Shown piece by piece: positions 34,646 to 44,062 of a stretch of DNA of 64,000 nt. The DNA is from UKL13-2 sp947085425. Lineage in GTDB: Bacteria > Pseudomonadota > Gammaproteobacteria > Burkholderiales > Usitatibacteraceae. The translations under genes and the position numbers were made by a program. Numbering within the stretch: position 1 is the stretch's first letter; each line of letters starts with the position of its first letter. The stretch spans positions 148,298 through 212,297 of the forward strand of contig CAMTWK010000004.1 in NCBI GenBank assembly GCA_947085425.1, read 5' to 3'. The notes beneath the pieces are model-generated. The model had not been told where the DNA came from. It ran no database searches and saw nothing but the letters and a program-made list of their open reading frames with translations.

Positions 34646-35665
34646 TTATTTCCCCACCAGTTTGTCAGCCGACGCGGATGGAGGTGCAGGTGCGGATGGT
34701 GGCGGGCGCTGAAGAGCTTCACGTAAAGAATTTGTTTTCGGCAGGTTATCCGCAGGGGCTGCAACTGGAGGTGTCAGCTGCGCTTCCGCAGCGCCTTGAG
34801 GATCCAGCGCGGCATTAATCAGGCCGCCAATGCGGGCACCTGCCCGGGCAAGCAATACTGGAACCACGGCAACTGCTCCGGTAAGGTAATCCTGCGGCAA
34901 CGTATACGGCGTCTCGGGCCAAACGTTACCGTCAAAGACGCCGGTCGCTTTACCGTCAATGATTCCACATGAAAATACCGGTAACTTTCCATAAACCAAT
35001 CGCTTGGCAATTCCATAGGACTCTGCCATCCATAAATGCACATCGCCGCGCATCCATAACGTAAAGTTCTTTTTATTCTTGACGATCAATTCCCGGGCAA
35101 CATTTTGTTCAGATTTTCCACGCGTAGCGATTTTGACAATGTCCGAGTCCCAAGCCGCGTGCAAATTGCGTGGAAACTCCGCGCCTGGTATTTGGATGAT
35201 TTTGCGATTGCCACCTAAATCATAATCATCTGCCGCGTGCAGAGGTTGGTGTATATCGCCCACCATATGGATCAAAAAGCGCAGCGCCTGCTGACGTTCG
35301 TCTTTCGACTTGGTGGTATCGGCGAGTATTGCAAAGTGTCTGGGAATTTGCACCGAGGCACAGTTTTTATCCTCACAATCAATAGAAGCAGGCAAATCAC
35401 CACAAACAGGAATGTTATTAAAATGCCAACGCTCGGAGCCGGGAATCTCGCGCTTGAGTGCCTCGCGATACACATCCATATAGATGGCAGCGTCGGCGAG
35501 CGAGCCGCCGTCAAGCAATTGATTAACGGCAATCCGCGCCTTTGGCGACAACATTTCTTCTGCCATCGAGCCGGTGATGCGATGCCCCTCGGTTCCCCAG
35601 GCAAAACCTGTTGACGCAAAAAACGCAGAGTACAAGCACAATATTGCGGCAGATATTTTCTTCAT
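34646..35665 (-). CDS. Secreted S1/P1-type nuclease
   Basis: This is a zinc-dependent nuclease for single-stranded DNA/RNA, 339 residues. The signal peptide ends near STGFA so that the mature chain would start WGTEGHRITG. In this family the N-terminal Trp is itself a zinc ligand. Other ligands are expected in RFLIHMVGDIHQPLHAADD and NLHAAWDSDIV. A Pro/Ala-rich tail of about 50 residues follows the catalytic domain. The start overlaps the tatC stop by four bases, so it is coupled to the Tat operon, although its signal lacks twin arginines and looks Sec-dependent. Confidence 0.9.
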   Translation of the reverse strand: MKKISAAILCLYSAFFASTGFAWGTEGHRITGSMAEEMLSPKARIAVNQLLDGGSLADAAIYMDVYREALKREIPGSERWHFNNIPVCGDLPASIDCEDKNCASVQIPRHFAILADTTKSKDERQQALRFLIHMVGDIHQPLHAADDYDLGGNRKIIQIPGAEFPRNLHAAWDSDIVKIATRGKSEQNVARELIVKNKKNFTLWMRGDVHLWMAESYGIAKRLVYGKLPVFSCGIIDGKATGVFDGNVWPETPYTLPQDYLTGAVAVVPVLLARAGARIGGLINAALDPQGAAEAQLTPPVAAPADNLPKTNSLREALQRPPPSAPAPPSASADKLVGK

Positions 35666-36441
35666 GCGGTGTTTGACTCGGTTGACTTTTCTGACGACGC
35701 GTCACCAGGTTTGGCGACATTGACAAAACGTGCAGCGATGAGGCCGATCTCGTACAGAATGCAGAGTGGGATCGCCAGCGCCAGCTGTGAGGTCACATCC
35801 GGTGGGGTGACAATTGCGGCCACCACAAACGCCCCGACAATGACATAACGCCGAACCTCTCTAAGTATTTCAAGGGTCACCAAGCGGGTGGCAACCAAGA
35901 CGACAACCACGATGGGCGTTTCAAATGCGAGACCAAACGCCATAAACATGCCTAGTACGAAGGAAAAATAGTTTTCTATGTCCGGTGCAACGGTAATGGA
36001 TGACGGTGCCAGCTGGGCGATAAACGAAAATACCATTTTAAAAACGAAAAAATAACAAAAAGCCATGCCGATAAAAAACAGTAGTGTGCTTGATACAATC
36101 AGCGGCAGCACAAAGCGTTTTTCGTGTTTGTATAATCCCGGCGCAATGAATGCCCACAGGTGATACAAAACAACCGGAAGCGCCACTAAAAAGGCGGCCA
36201 TCATGGCAATTTTCAGTGGTATAAAAAATGGCGCAACGACCCCGGTTGCGATCATTTTTGATCCACTCGGTAGAGCGGCCATCATCGGTGCCGCCAAAAA
36301 ATCATACAAATTACCGGCGATGAACCATGGCGGCGTGACCAATGGTAGCAAGATTGCAATAAAGACAATCAAACAAATGACCAGCCGGTTGCGTAGCTCG
36401 ACCAAATGGGAAACAAAGGTGTCTTGAAAGTTATCCGACAT
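35662..36441 (-). CDS. tatC: Twin-arginine translocase subunit TatC
   Basis: This is a polytopic membrane protein of 259 residues with six hydrophobic segments. It starts with the family motif FVSHLVELRNRL and has GLAFETPIVVVVL later. TatC recognises the twin-arginine signal. It is preceded by tatB after nine bases and followed by the S1/P1 nuclease with a four-base overlap. Confidence 0.97.
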   Translation of the reverse strand: MSDNFQDTFVSHLVELRNRLVICLIVFIAILLPLVTPPWFIAGNLYDFLAAPMMAALPSGSKMIATGVVAPFFIPLKIAMMAAFLVALPVVLYHLWAFIAPGLYKHEKRFVLPLIVSSTLLFFIGMAFCYFFVFKMVFSFIAQLAPSSITVAPDIENYFSFVLGMFMAFGLAFETPIVVVVLVATRLVTLEILREVRRYVIVGAFVVAAIVTPPDVTSQLALAIPLCILYEIGLIAARFVNVAKPGDASSEKSTESNTA

Positions 36442-36450
36442 TTCTATTCG

Positions 36451-36975
36451 CTACAAAAGATGCCGACGCGGCGGTTCAATGCCGAGGTCAAACGATTGAA
36501 GGGTCGATTCCGTTGAGCTAACTTGTGTCGTCTTGGCAGTTCGGACAGCGGTGGGGTCGGGAGCACTTGTTGGCGTCGAACTGCTTGCGGGTGACAAGCC
36601 CTCTTCTTGCCTGGCCAGAAGTTCGGCCTGCGAAGGTGATGTCGTGGTCGAAGCCGGCGGTGCCGCGTCACCCGTTTGGTAGTCTGCGACAGTATTTTTT
36701 TTGACCGCGCGCGCCTCACTTTCAAACGCGCTCGCCTGTTCGTTCACGGATTGTTCAAATGATTGGGCGGCGGAGGTGACTTCCTCTTTCATTTTCGCCA
36801 GCTCGGAGAATTCCATTTCGCGATTGATGTCGGCCTTGACGTTTACGACGTAGCGCTGCAATCGACCAAACAAATGTCCGGCCGTGCGCGCGACCTTGGG
36901 TAATCGCTCCGGTCCGAGGACGACCAGCGCAACGACACCAATAAGGGTAAGTTCGGAAAAGCCGATATCAAGCAT
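36451..36975 (-). CDS. tatB: Twin-arginine translocase subunit TatB
   Basis: This is a 174-residue protein with the TatB N-terminus MLDIGFSELTLIGVVALVVLG, the conserved GPERLPKVARTAG hinge and an amphipathic helix, then a long Ser/Thr/Pro-rich tail. It forms the substrate receptor with TatC. It lies 50 bases downstream of tatA. Confidence 0.96.
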   Translation of the reverse strand: MLDIGFSELTLIGVVALVVLGPERLPKVARTAGHLFGRLQRYVVNVKADINREMEFSELAKMKEEVTSAAQSFEQSVNEQASAFESEARAVKKNTVADYQTGDAAPPASTTTSPSQAELLARQEEGLSPASSSTPTSAPDPTAVRTAKTTQVSSTESTLQSFDLGIEPPRRHLL

Positions 36976-37025
36976 GGGTGATGAACGGTTCGTTGCGAAA
37001 AGGGCGGGCAGCGGAAAAATTATAT

Positions 37026-37247
37026 TTAAGACTTGTGTTTGTCCTTGACTTCACCTTCGACCGTAACGCCTGCTTTTTCGCTCAATTGTTCCGGTTTTTT
37101 CTCGTCCTCGCCGCCCTTTACGCCGTCCTTGAAGCCTTTGACCGCGCCACCAAGATCGCTACCGATATTGCGCAATTTTTTTGTGCCAAAAACAAGCAAT
37201 ACGATTACCAACACGACCAACCAGTGCCATATGCTGAAACTTCCCAT
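37026..37247 (-). CDS. tatA: Twin-arginine translocase subunit TatA
   Basis: This is a 73-residue pore-forming subunit: MGSFSIWHWLVVLVIVLLVFG, then GTKKLRNIGSDLGGAVKGFKD and a charged tail. It is the first gene of tatABC here. Upstream, 513 bases separate it from hinT. That gap contains a 260-bp inverted-repeat element, whereas hinT and tatA are usually close neighbours in betaproteobacteria. Confidence 0.97.
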   Translation of the reverse strand: MGSFSIWHWLVVLVIVLLVFGTKKLRNIGSDLGGAVKGFKDGVKGGEDEKKPEQLSEKAGVTVEGEVKDKHKS

Positions 37248-37429
37248 GATCTTCTCCTCGCTGAGCTGAAAAACGAATTAGTAAATTGGCGAACATCTGA
37301 TTCGCCTAAAAAAACGCCATTAGATGACGGTAAATGTTCGAAACATTATTGTAGCTGTCCCTCCCATACAAAACACGCCCAGCTAAAGGCCATAACCTGA
37401 CGCTGGTATGTACAAAAAATACAACTTGG

Positions 37430-37689
37430 CTAGCCTGCATATTTCACGGGTCGGCCCTGCTCTGCTTCGGGGCTTGCCCGTTAAGTGTTACCGCACTTTG
37501 CCATCCAGTTTGGTTTTAATTAAACATCTGGCTTTTGCGCTCGATAGCAGGCCGCTGAACATGCGCTTTTCCGTTCTCTTCCCGTGCTTATTTGCCAAAC
37601 ACGGCCAGCTATGCCGTGGTCAGTCGAACGAAAAATCACACGCAAATCGACCCACTCTCGAACGCAACCCCATGAAATATGCAGACTAG
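37430..37689. mobile_element. Short element with terminal inverted repeats (MITE-like), copy 1
   Basis: The left end at 37430-37450 starts CTAGCCTGCATATTTCAC. The right end at 37669-37689 is its reverse complement with two differences, over 21 positions. The 260-bp interior has no convincing gene. A second element with the same ends lies at 57406-57550. It sits between hinT and tatA and breaks a usually tight gene order. The remaining parts of the 37248-37760 gap hold nothing else that I recognise. Confidence 0.6.
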
Positions 37690-37760
37690 AGTTGGCGGGT
37701 GGGTGCCACCAAAATTTGTCGACTGGAATTGGGGGACTCTTCACGCAGTCGAGGTCTGTG

Positions 37761-38138
37761 TCAGGTACGGCCCGCTATGGTTCGTAACGGTTCGCCTCCC
37801 GGGCGATTACCAAACACATGAATATGCAAATGATACACCTCTTGGCCACCTTGGCGACCGGTATTGATGGCGGTGCGAAATCCATCAGTCAGCCCTTCCT
37901 GCCTGGCGAGCACCGGAACCAGCGCCAGCATTTTGCCAAGTAAGGCGGTGTCCTCGACTGTGACATCGGCGAGGGTGGCGATAAATTTTTTGGGAATTAT
38001 CAAAAAATGCACTTCGGCAGCCGGGTTAATGTCGTGAAACGCCAGCACATTGTCATCCTCGTAGACTTTTTTTGATGGAATTTTTCCGCTGATGATCTTT
38101 CCAAAAATAGTCGGATTTTCGCTGTTGTTGATGCTCAT
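37761..38138 (-). CDS. hinT: HIT-family nucleotide-binding hydrolase, HinT-like
   Basis: This is a 125-residue histidine-triad protein with the motif VYHLHIHVFGNRPGG near the end. The family hydrolyses purine nucleoside phosphoramidates. Two consecutive ATGs exist. GAGG is five bases from the second (38138), while the first (38141) overlaps the hisE stop by one base. It belongs to the his-hinT-tat order of betaproteobacteria. Confidence 0.93.
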   Translation of the reverse strand: MSINNSENPTIFGKIISGKIPSKKVYEDDNVLAFHDINPAAEVHFLIIPKKFIATLADVTVEDTALLGKMLALVPVLARQEGLTDGFRTAINTGRQGGQEVYHLHIHVFGNRPGGEPLRTIAGRT

Positions 38139-38140
38139 CA

Positions 38141-38458
38141 TTACCTCGCGTTTTTTTCGTCGATACCAGACAACCCCTGGCGGCGTTGCAGTTCTGCCAA
38201 AACATCCGCGAGGGGGATTCCCTGATGCCCCAACATCACCAGAACATGAAACAACAGGTCGGCTGTTTCGTAAATGGTCGCGTCGCGGTCAGCGGATTTG
38301 GCGGCGATCACGGTTTCGGTCGCCTCTTCGCCGATTTTTTTAAGAATCGTATCCAATCCTTTGGCGTTCAATTTGGCAACGTAGGACGACTCGGCGGAAG
38401 CTTGCCGGCGTGTCGCGATGATCGTTTCCAATTGTTGCAATACGTCCTGGTGCGTCAT
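38141..38458 (-). CDS. hisE: Phosphoribosyl-ATP pyrophosphatase
   Basis: This enzyme catalyses the second step of histidine synthesis. It has 105 residues with family motifs ILKKIGEEATETVIAAK and YETADLLFHVLVML. The frame extends upstream to 38554, but MTHQDVLQQLE at 38458 overlaps the hisI stop by four bases and matches homologues. Confidence 0.95.
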   Translation of the reverse strand: MTHQDVLQQLETIIATRRQASAESSYVAKLNAKGLDTILKKIGEEATETVIAAKSADRDATIYETADLLFHVLVMLGHQGIPLADVLAELQRRQGLSGIDEKNAR

Positions 38459-38871
38459 TGTTGGTCTCGGTGAAACACAGTGGGGTCTTGCAAAATCGGG
38501 TCGGTGTCGTCTGTCAAAATCAACGCATCGTTTTCTAGGCGATAAAAAAAACAACGGCGTCGGCCGGTATGGCAGGCGATGCCGCCGACTTGCTCGACTT
38601 TGATCAGGATGGTGTCGGCGTCACAATCCAACCTGAGTTCCTTGACATGCTGGACGTGCCCGGAAGATTGGCCTTTTTTCCAAAGCGATTGGCGTGAACG
38701 CGAGTAATAGTGTGCATCACCCGTTTGAATCGTCAGCAGCAACGATTCCCGGTTCATGTAGGCGAGCATTAAAAGTTCGTTGGACACGACATCTTGGGCG
38801 ATTGCCGGCACCAGTCCGTCGGCATTCCATTTTACGGCGTCAACAATCATCGTTTGCGCAATCGTATTCAT
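38455..38871 (-). CDS. hisI: Phosphoribosyl-AMP cyclohydrolase
   Basis: This is the third histidine step. The zinc and magnesium motifs RLDCDADTILI and ACHTGRRRCFFYRL are present, and the start region has LVPAIAQDVVSNELLMLAYM. It has 138 residues. The ATG at 38871 is preferred over the open frame to 39012, which would overlap hisF. It is not fused to hisE, but the two overlap by four bases. Confidence 0.95.
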   Translation of the reverse strand: MNTIAQTMIVDAVKWNADGLVPAIAQDVVSNELLMLAYMNRESLLLTIQTGDAHYYSRSRQSLWKKGQSSGHVQHVKELRLDCDADTILIKVEQVGGIACHTGRRRCFFYRLENDALILTDDTDPILQDPTVFHRDQQ

Positions 38872-38890
38872 CGCGTCCGCCCGGTCGTTT

Positions 38891-39655
38891 TCACAACCTG
38901 ACCTCGATGCCGCGATTTGCCATATACGCTTTTGCCTGGCCGATGGTGTATTCACCAAAATGGAAAATACTCGCGGCGAGGGCGGCGTCGGCGCCGCCGA
39001 GTGTGACGCCATCTGCCAAATGGTCCAGTGTTCCCACGCCGCCAGAGGCGATTACCGGGACACGCACGGCGTCTGCCACGGCACGGGTCAAGGCCAAATC
39101 AAATCCGGATTTGGTGCCGTCGCGGTCCATACTGGTGAGCAAAATTTCACCCGCGCCCAGATTTTCAGTCACGTGTTTTGCCCATTCAACGGCATCTAAC
39201 CCGGTCGGTGTGCGGCCGCCATGACTAAACACCTCCCAACCTTCGCCATCGCTTTTTTGCCGCGCGTCTATGGCGACAATGATGGCTTGTGAGCCAAACC
39301 GTTGGGCCGAATCAAACACCAGTTGCGGATGGTTGATCGCAGCGGTGTTGATGCTGACTTTGTCAGCGCCCGCGTTCATCAAGCGTCGAACATCGTCGAC
39401 CTGGCGCACGCCGCCGCCAACCGTCAGCGGAATAAAAACCTGATCGGCCACTTTGGTGATCACGTCCAGAATCATGTCGCGTTGATCGGAACTGGCGGTA
39501 ATGTCGAGAAAGGTAATTTCGTCGGCACCATCATCGTTGTATTTTTTGGCTACGGCCACCGGATCGCCGGCATCGCGCAGGTTAATAAAATTAACACCTT
39601 TGACGACCCGCCCGGCACTCACATCCAGGCAGGGAATGATCCGTTTGGCTAACAT
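38891..39655 (-). CDS. hisF: Imidazole glycerol phosphate synthase, cyclase subunit
   Basis: This is a TIM-barrel enzyme of 254 residues that uses ammonia from HisH to make imidazole glycerol phosphate and AICAR. Catalytic aspartates are in IIPCLDVSAGRVVKG and IVAIDARQKSDG. The phosphate-binding stretch is PVIASGGVGTLDHL. It is between hisA and hisI. Confidence 0.97.
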   Translation of the reverse strand: MLAKRIIPCLDVSAGRVVKGVNFINLRDAGDPVAVAKKYNDDGADEITFLDITASSDQRDMILDVITKVADQVFIPLTVGGGVRQVDDVRRLMNAGADKVSINTAAINHPQLVFDSAQRFGSQAIIVAIDARQKSDGEGWEVFSHGGRTPTGLDAVEWAKHVTENLGAGEILLTSMDRDGTKSGFDLALTRAVADAVRVPVIASGGVGTLDHLADGVTLGGADAALAASIFHFGEYTIGQAKAYMANRGIEVRL

Positions 39656-39695
39656 GGCGATTGATTATCTGTATGTGATCGGCGACGAAGTGAAA

Positions 39696-40424
39696 TCAGG
39701 ACGCCGCCTCTTGCGCCGCTTTGAAATCAAGCGTGCCATCGTAAATAGCCCGACCGGTAATGACGCCCATAATGCCTTCGGACGCAACCAACTTTAGTTT
39801 TTTCACGTCCGCCAGATCATTCAAGCCGCCGGATGCGATCACCGGCACCGTGAGCGCCTGGGCCAACTTGACGGTTGCCTCAATATTTACGCCGGTCATC
39901 ATGCCATCGCGGCCAATATCGGTATAAAGAACGGCTTCGACGCCGTAATCCTGAAAGCGTTTGGCCAGATCAATCACGTCATGACCGGATAATTTTGACC
40001 AGCCGTCGGTGGCGACCTTTCCTTCCTTGGCGTCCAGCGCGACCACAATGTGACCCGGAAATGCATCACAGGCTTCGTGTAAAAACCCCGGATTTTTTAC
40101 CGCTGCCGTGCCAATAACGATATAGGTGACGCCGTCATCCAGATATCGTTCAATCGTGTCCAGGTCACGAATGCCGCCACCAAGTTGCACCGGCACCTCG
40201 TCACCCATCACTGCAATAATTTTTTTGATGGCGGATTCGTTCTTCGGTTTGCCGGCAAAGGCGCCGTTTAAATCGACCACATGTAATCGTTTGCAGCCGA
40301 GGTCTTTCCAGCGTTGCGCGGTTGCCTCGGGGTCGGCGGAAAAAATGGTGGCGCGCTGCATGTCGCCTTGTTCCAGACGGACACAGTGGCCGTCCTTAAT
40401 ATCGATGGCGGGAATAATCAACAT
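39696..40424 (-). CDS. hisA: Phosphoribosylformimino-AICAR isomerase
   Basis: This is a TIM-barrel isomerase of 242 residues. Catalytic residues are in IIPAIDIKDGHCVRL and LYTDIGRDGMMTG. It lies 40 bases before hisF and 52 after hisH in the same strand. Confidence 0.97.
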   Translation of the reverse strand: MLIIPAIDIKDGHCVRLEQGDMQRATIFSADPEATAQRWKDLGCKRLHVVDLNGAFAGKPKNESAIKKIIAVMGDEVPVQLGGGIRDLDTIERYLDDGVTYIVIGTAAVKNPGFLHEACDAFPGHIVVALDAKEGKVATDGWSKLSGHDVIDLAKRFQDYGVEAVLYTDIGRDGMMTGVNIEATVKLAQALTVPVIASGGLNDLADVKKLKLVASEGIMGVITGRAIYDGTLDFKAAQEAAS

Positions 40425-40476
40425 GGCAATTTGGCTTGATTGGGATGCGCGCGGATGGAAAATCGAATCAAAGTGG

Positions 40477-41121
40477 TTACGGTTTCACGGACAGGAAATT
40501 TTTGTAAACGGTTAATCCTGCGTGATGGCTTTTTTCTGGATGGAACTGCGTAGCGAAAATATTAGCGTGCCCGACAGCTGCCGTAAAGGGCTCTGAGTAG
40601 GTGGTTGTTGCCGCAATAATGCCTGAATCCGTTGGCGCACAGTAATACGAGTGTACGTAATAGAAGCGCTCGCCGGACTCAAGGCCCGCAAACATTTTAT
40701 CGGCGTACGGGTTGTTGAGGTTAAAAAACACCTCGTTCCAGCCCATATGGGGCACCTTTTGCGAGGGGTTTGACGGACTAATTTTTTTGACGGAACCACC
40801 AAATATGCCAAGCCCGGGCGTATTGCCTTCCTCGGAGTGGTCAAAAAGCATTTGCATGCCGATACAGACACCAAAAAATGGCTTTGAGTTTGCGGCATCG
40901 CGTATCGTTTGTTCCAGCCCGCTGGTTTGTAAATGACGCATGCAGTCTGGCATGGCGCCCTGCCCAGGGAACACGATCCGGTCCGCCGCCTTTATGACGG
41001 CCGGTGAATCCGAAATGGCAACATGGGTGGGAGTGCCGGATTCACGCGCCGCAAATTCAAAAGCCTTGGCGACGGATCGCAAGTTTCCCATTCCAAAATC
41101 AACCACAACCAGTTTTTGCAT
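40477..41121 (-). CDS. hisH: Imidazole glycerol phosphate synthase, glutaminase subunit
   Basis: This is a class I glutamine amidotransferase of 214 residues that supplies ammonia to HisF. The nucleophile is in FFGVCIGMQMLF and the catalytic His/Glu pair is in TQFHPEKS. It is the first gene of the his-hinT-tat run in this window. hisB, which often precedes it in betaproteobacteria, is not there. Confidence 0.97.
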   Translation of the reverse strand: MQKLVVVDFGMGNLRSVAKAFEFAARESGTPTHVAISDSPAVIKAADRIVFPGQGAMPDCMRHLQTSGLEQTIRDAANSKPFFGVCIGMQMLFDHSEEGNTPGLGIFGGSVKKISPSNPSQKVPHMGWNEVFFNLNNPYADKMFAGLESGERFYYVHSYYCAPTDSGIIAATTTYSEPFTAAVGHANIFATQFHPEKSHHAGLTVYKNFLSVKP

Positions 41122-41294
41122 AAGAGATAGGACGGATCAATCCTGTCAATTAATTGCGAAAGGACCGTGGGATGGGCGGCAAATGTCCTTGCAAAGGACA
41201 AAAATCGACATTATTTGGTGATTTTTCATGCCTTTTTGGCTTGTTCGGACTATGGGCGGAAGCGGCGGGAATTCGGCAAAAGGAAATCTGTTGT

Positions 41295-41322
41295 TTGCTT
41301 TTTTACTCTGACTGGCTATAAT
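41295..41322 (+). promoter_or_regulatory. Sigma-70 type promoter of rpsT
   Basis: TTGCTT (41295-41300) and a perfect TATAAT (41317-41322) are spaced by 16 bases, about 65 bases before the rpsT start. This is a convincing strong promoter for a ribosomal protein gene. Confidence 0.75.
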
Positions 41323-41386
41323 ACTAGGCTTCGCGCAATTTTTATGCGCGTTTTCATTCAATTTGAGTTGATTCTGGAATATAGCC

Positions 41387-41665
41387 ATGGCAAATATTAA
41401 ATCCGCCGCGAAACGCGCCAAACAAGCCGTCAAACAACGTGCGCACAACATGGCGCAGCGTACCGAACTTCGCACTGCGATCAAAAAAATCGTTGTTGCT
41501 GTTGCCAAGGGCGACAAAGCTGCAGCTGAGGCCGCGTACCAAGCAAACGTCAGCACCATTGATTCCATCGCCGACAAAAAAATTATTCACAAGAATAAGG
41601 CCGCGCGCCATAAGAGCCGTCTGACCAAGGCGATCAAGGCAATCGGCGCAGCTGCAACCGCCTAG
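41387..41665 (+). CDS. rpsT: 30S ribosomal protein S20
   Basis: This is a 92-residue basic protein beginning MANIKSAAKRAKQAVKQRAHNMAQR, typical of S20, which binds 16S rRNA early in 30S assembly. It is a monocistronic gene with its own promoter and a terminator. Confidence 0.97.
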   Translation: MANIKSAAKRAKQAVKQRAHNMAQRTELRTAIKKIVVAVAKGDKAAAEAAYQANVSTIDSIADKKIIHKNKAARHKSRLTKAIKAIGAAATA

Positions 41666-41719
41666 TTTTATTGTCAATACCGATGCCCGGTATGTATGGG
41701 CAATGAGGTAATCGTATAA

Positions 41720-41752
41720 AAAACGCCGCAGGGGAAACCTTCGCGGCGTTTT
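41720..41752. terminator. Bidirectional terminator between rpsT and the DUF3579 gene
   Basis: AAAACGCCGC (41720-41729) pairs with GCGGCGTTTT (41743-41752), with A-run and T-run on either side, so it serves both convergent genes. Confidence 0.85.
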
Positions 41753-41782
41753 GTTTTGCGGGTACGATCTAAAGGGCGGAGC

Positions 41783-42112
41783 TTAAACCGCCAACTTGTC
41801 CAAAGCATTGCCGGGGACGGGGCAAAAGTCGGCGGTGACTGGGGCATTCGGATCAATCACCACCAGATGGTTGTCATTGGCAAAGTCGAGCAGGAAACGG
41901 TATGCGCGCGGTTCAATGTCTGCCAGTGATGGCTCAACCAGGACGCAGCGCACGCCATCAAGCATCATCGGCCGCACATATGGCGAATATCGCATCTGCT
42001 GATCGCCGCCAAATGTGGACATGATCCCGCATAGGCGCTCAGCCCAGTCGCTTGGGCGAAATGCGCGGCCTTCCCGGGTTACGCCTTGAATGACGAGGCG
42101 GTGTGGATTCAT
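41783..42112 (-). CDS. DUF3579 family protein
   Basis: This is a 109-residue protein of a family common in betaproteobacteria and of unknown function. Family features are GRAFRPSDWAERLCGIMSTF, QMRYSPYVRPMMLDGVRCV and DIEPRAYRFLLDFANDNHL. There is no signal peptide. The frame is open to 42277, but the ATG at 42112 matches the family start (NPHRLVIQGVTREG). Location between rpsT and arg genes is typical. Confidence 0.85.
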   Translation of the reverse strand: MNPHRLVIQGVTREGRAFRPSDWAERLCGIMSTFGGDQQMRYSPYVRPMMLDGVRCVLVEPSLADIEPRAYRFLLDFANDNHLVVIDPNAPVTADFCPVPGNALDKLAV

Positions 42113-42389
42113 GCTGAAATGGATGTGCGGAACAAAAACAACATCTGCTGGAAAGTAATGATGGTGGTGAAGTCGGACCGGAAGAAACCGGTTTACCGAT
42201 AGTGGCACTACAGGTTGCGCCGCACAATCAAGGCTCAAATCCAGAGGAAAAAAGCGCAAATCATATGTAGTCAGCACGAACGTAAAATTATAACGTGCGA
42301 AGCAAGGCTCCCAAAGTGAATTTACAGGCGAAATTCCCCGCCAATTCTCTTTTTCGGGATTTAAATTTAGTTCATGTCAAGAGTGTGTT

Positions 42390-43889
42390 ATGTCTGCATT
42401 TCCATTTGTATCGCCCGTTCCAAAGCAGTCATCCCCTAAACTCATCGCGATAGTTGGTGCGGGATTTTGCGGAACCATGGTAGCCACACACCTGCTTAAA
42501 CAATTAACCGACCCGCATACCACGGTGATGCTGATTAATCGGCCGCATCCTGAGTCCAAATCCACGTCCCTGGCGCGTGGACTTGCCTACGGAACGAATT
42601 CGACCATGCATCTGTTGAATGTGCCCGCCGGTAGAATGAGCGCGTTTGATGATCAGCCAAATGATTTTTTGGCGTTTTTGCATGCCAACAAGGTTATCGC
42701 CGATGGCGGCAGCTTTGTGCCGCGACATTGGTACGGGGCGTATTTGCAAGCCACGCTCAACAACGTGGTCGATCAGGCGGTTGCCGGTTTTTGTGTGCGC
42801 AAACAAGCGGTGTCGTCGATTTTGCCGACCGACCCGGGCCACACGGGCTATGAACTTCGCTTTGATGATGGTGATCGCGTGGTCGCAGATTGTGTGGTGC
42901 TGGCGTTGGGGAATTTTCTTCCGGACAATCCGATTTTTATTGGCCCAAAATTGGCCGGTCACGAGCGTTATGTACGTGATCCTTGGGCCGCGGGTGCGGT
43001 GGATGGCGTTGACCTGGATCGTCCGGTACTGCTGGTTGGAACCGGGCTGACCATGTTTGACATGGTGGTGTCGCTCAAGGCACGCGCCAAACCGAACCAA
43101 ACGCTGCGCATCCATGCCGTGTCGAGGCGCGGATTGTCGCCGCAATCACACCGCACACACACCACCATGCCGTTGTTTGACTTTGTGCCGCCGGCCATTT
43201 TTGCCAAAGCCAGTGCGCGTGCCTACTTGCGGGCGGTGCGCGACCAAATTAGCGCTATTGAAGCAACGGGTGGTGATTGGCGGGATGTGCTGGCGAGCCT
43301 TCGGCCAATCACGCCTACACTTTGGAGTGGTTTACCAATCAGCGAGAAACGGCGATTTCTGCGTCATTTGAAACCGTATTGGGAAACTCATCGGCATCGC
43401 GCCGCGGCGGTGGTTTTTGATGTTGTCGGCGAATGCCGCAAACAAGGCGAAGTTGAGGTTCTCGCCGCGAAAATATTGGCGCTTGATGAAACGACGGATG
43501 GATTTCGTGTGCAACTGCAAAAGCGCGGCGGCAAGGGTGCCGACAATGACGGCGCTGATGAAAACAGTGCGCAGCGCAATGGACGTGAATTGACCATTAA
43601 TGTCGGCACCATTATTAATTGCACCGGTCCATCGTCCGACATCGGAGCCGAACCACTTCTCGTGCAAATGGTGTCGGCCGGGCTGGTCGCGGTGGATTCG
43701 TTGCGCCTGGGCATCGAAGTGGCCGACGACTATCGTGTGGGCGATCAACACAGCCGGACCCATACGGCAATTTTCTATGTCGGGCCGTTATTAAAGGCCC
43801 GCGACTGGGAGGCCACCGCTGTGCCGGAGTTGCGCGTGCATGCGCGTGCGGTAGCGAACGCCGTGATTAAAAAATTCACGGCGGGCTAA
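42390..43889 (+). CDS. FAD/NAD(P)-binding oxidoreductase of unknown substrate
   Basis: This is a 499-residue flavoprotein-like protein. The dinucleotide-binding motif IAIVGAGFCGTMVA is near the start, and a second nucleotide-binding motif is PVLLVGTGLTMFDMVV near residue 212. Also seen are GLAYGTNSTMHLLNVPAGRM and ALGNFLPDNP. This pattern belongs to the COG4529-type family (uncharacterised, related to hydroxylases of siderophore synthesis). There is no neighbour that points to a pathway. Confidence 0.8.
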   Translation: MSAFPFVSPVPKQSSPKLIAIVGAGFCGTMVATHLLKQLTDPHTTVMLINRPHPESKSTSLARGLAYGTNSTMHLLNVPAGRMSAFDDQPNDFLAFLHANKVIADGGSFVPRHWYGAYLQATLNNVVDQAVAGFCVRKQAVSSILPTDPGHTGYELRFDDGDRVVADCVVLALGNFLPDNPIFIGPKLAGHERYVRDPWAAGAVDGVDLDRPVLLVGTGLTMFDMVVSLKARAKPNQTLRIHAVSRRGLSPQSHRTHTTMPLFDFVPPAIFAKASARAYLRAVRDQISAIEATGGDWRDVLASLRPITPTLWSGLPISEKRRFLRHLKPYWETHRHRAAAVVFDVVGECRKQGEVEVLAAKILALDETTDGFRVQLQKRGGKGADNDGADENSAQRNGRELTINVGTIINCTGPSSDIGAEPLLVQMVSAGLVAVDSLRLGIEVADDYRVGDQHSRTHTAIFYVGPLLKARDWEATAVPELRVHARAVANAVIKKFTAG

Positions 43890-44062
43890 TGGCAATTGGG
43901 CGGGTAGAATCCGCATTTCGTCGCACGCATCACATCCCGGGTCTGAAATTGCGCGAAACTGTCAATTAGCCTAGTATTTCCCGTCGATTTCACTCCGCGC
44001 GGTCTTCGAGATGTCGGGCCCGCCGTTATTATTTTTGAATGGGGACGCAGGAAAAGTTGAGC

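Noticed and set aside
37408..37689. A 93-residue frame within the first inverted-repeat element
   Set aside because: It runs through both element ends, has no ribosome site and no recognisable features.
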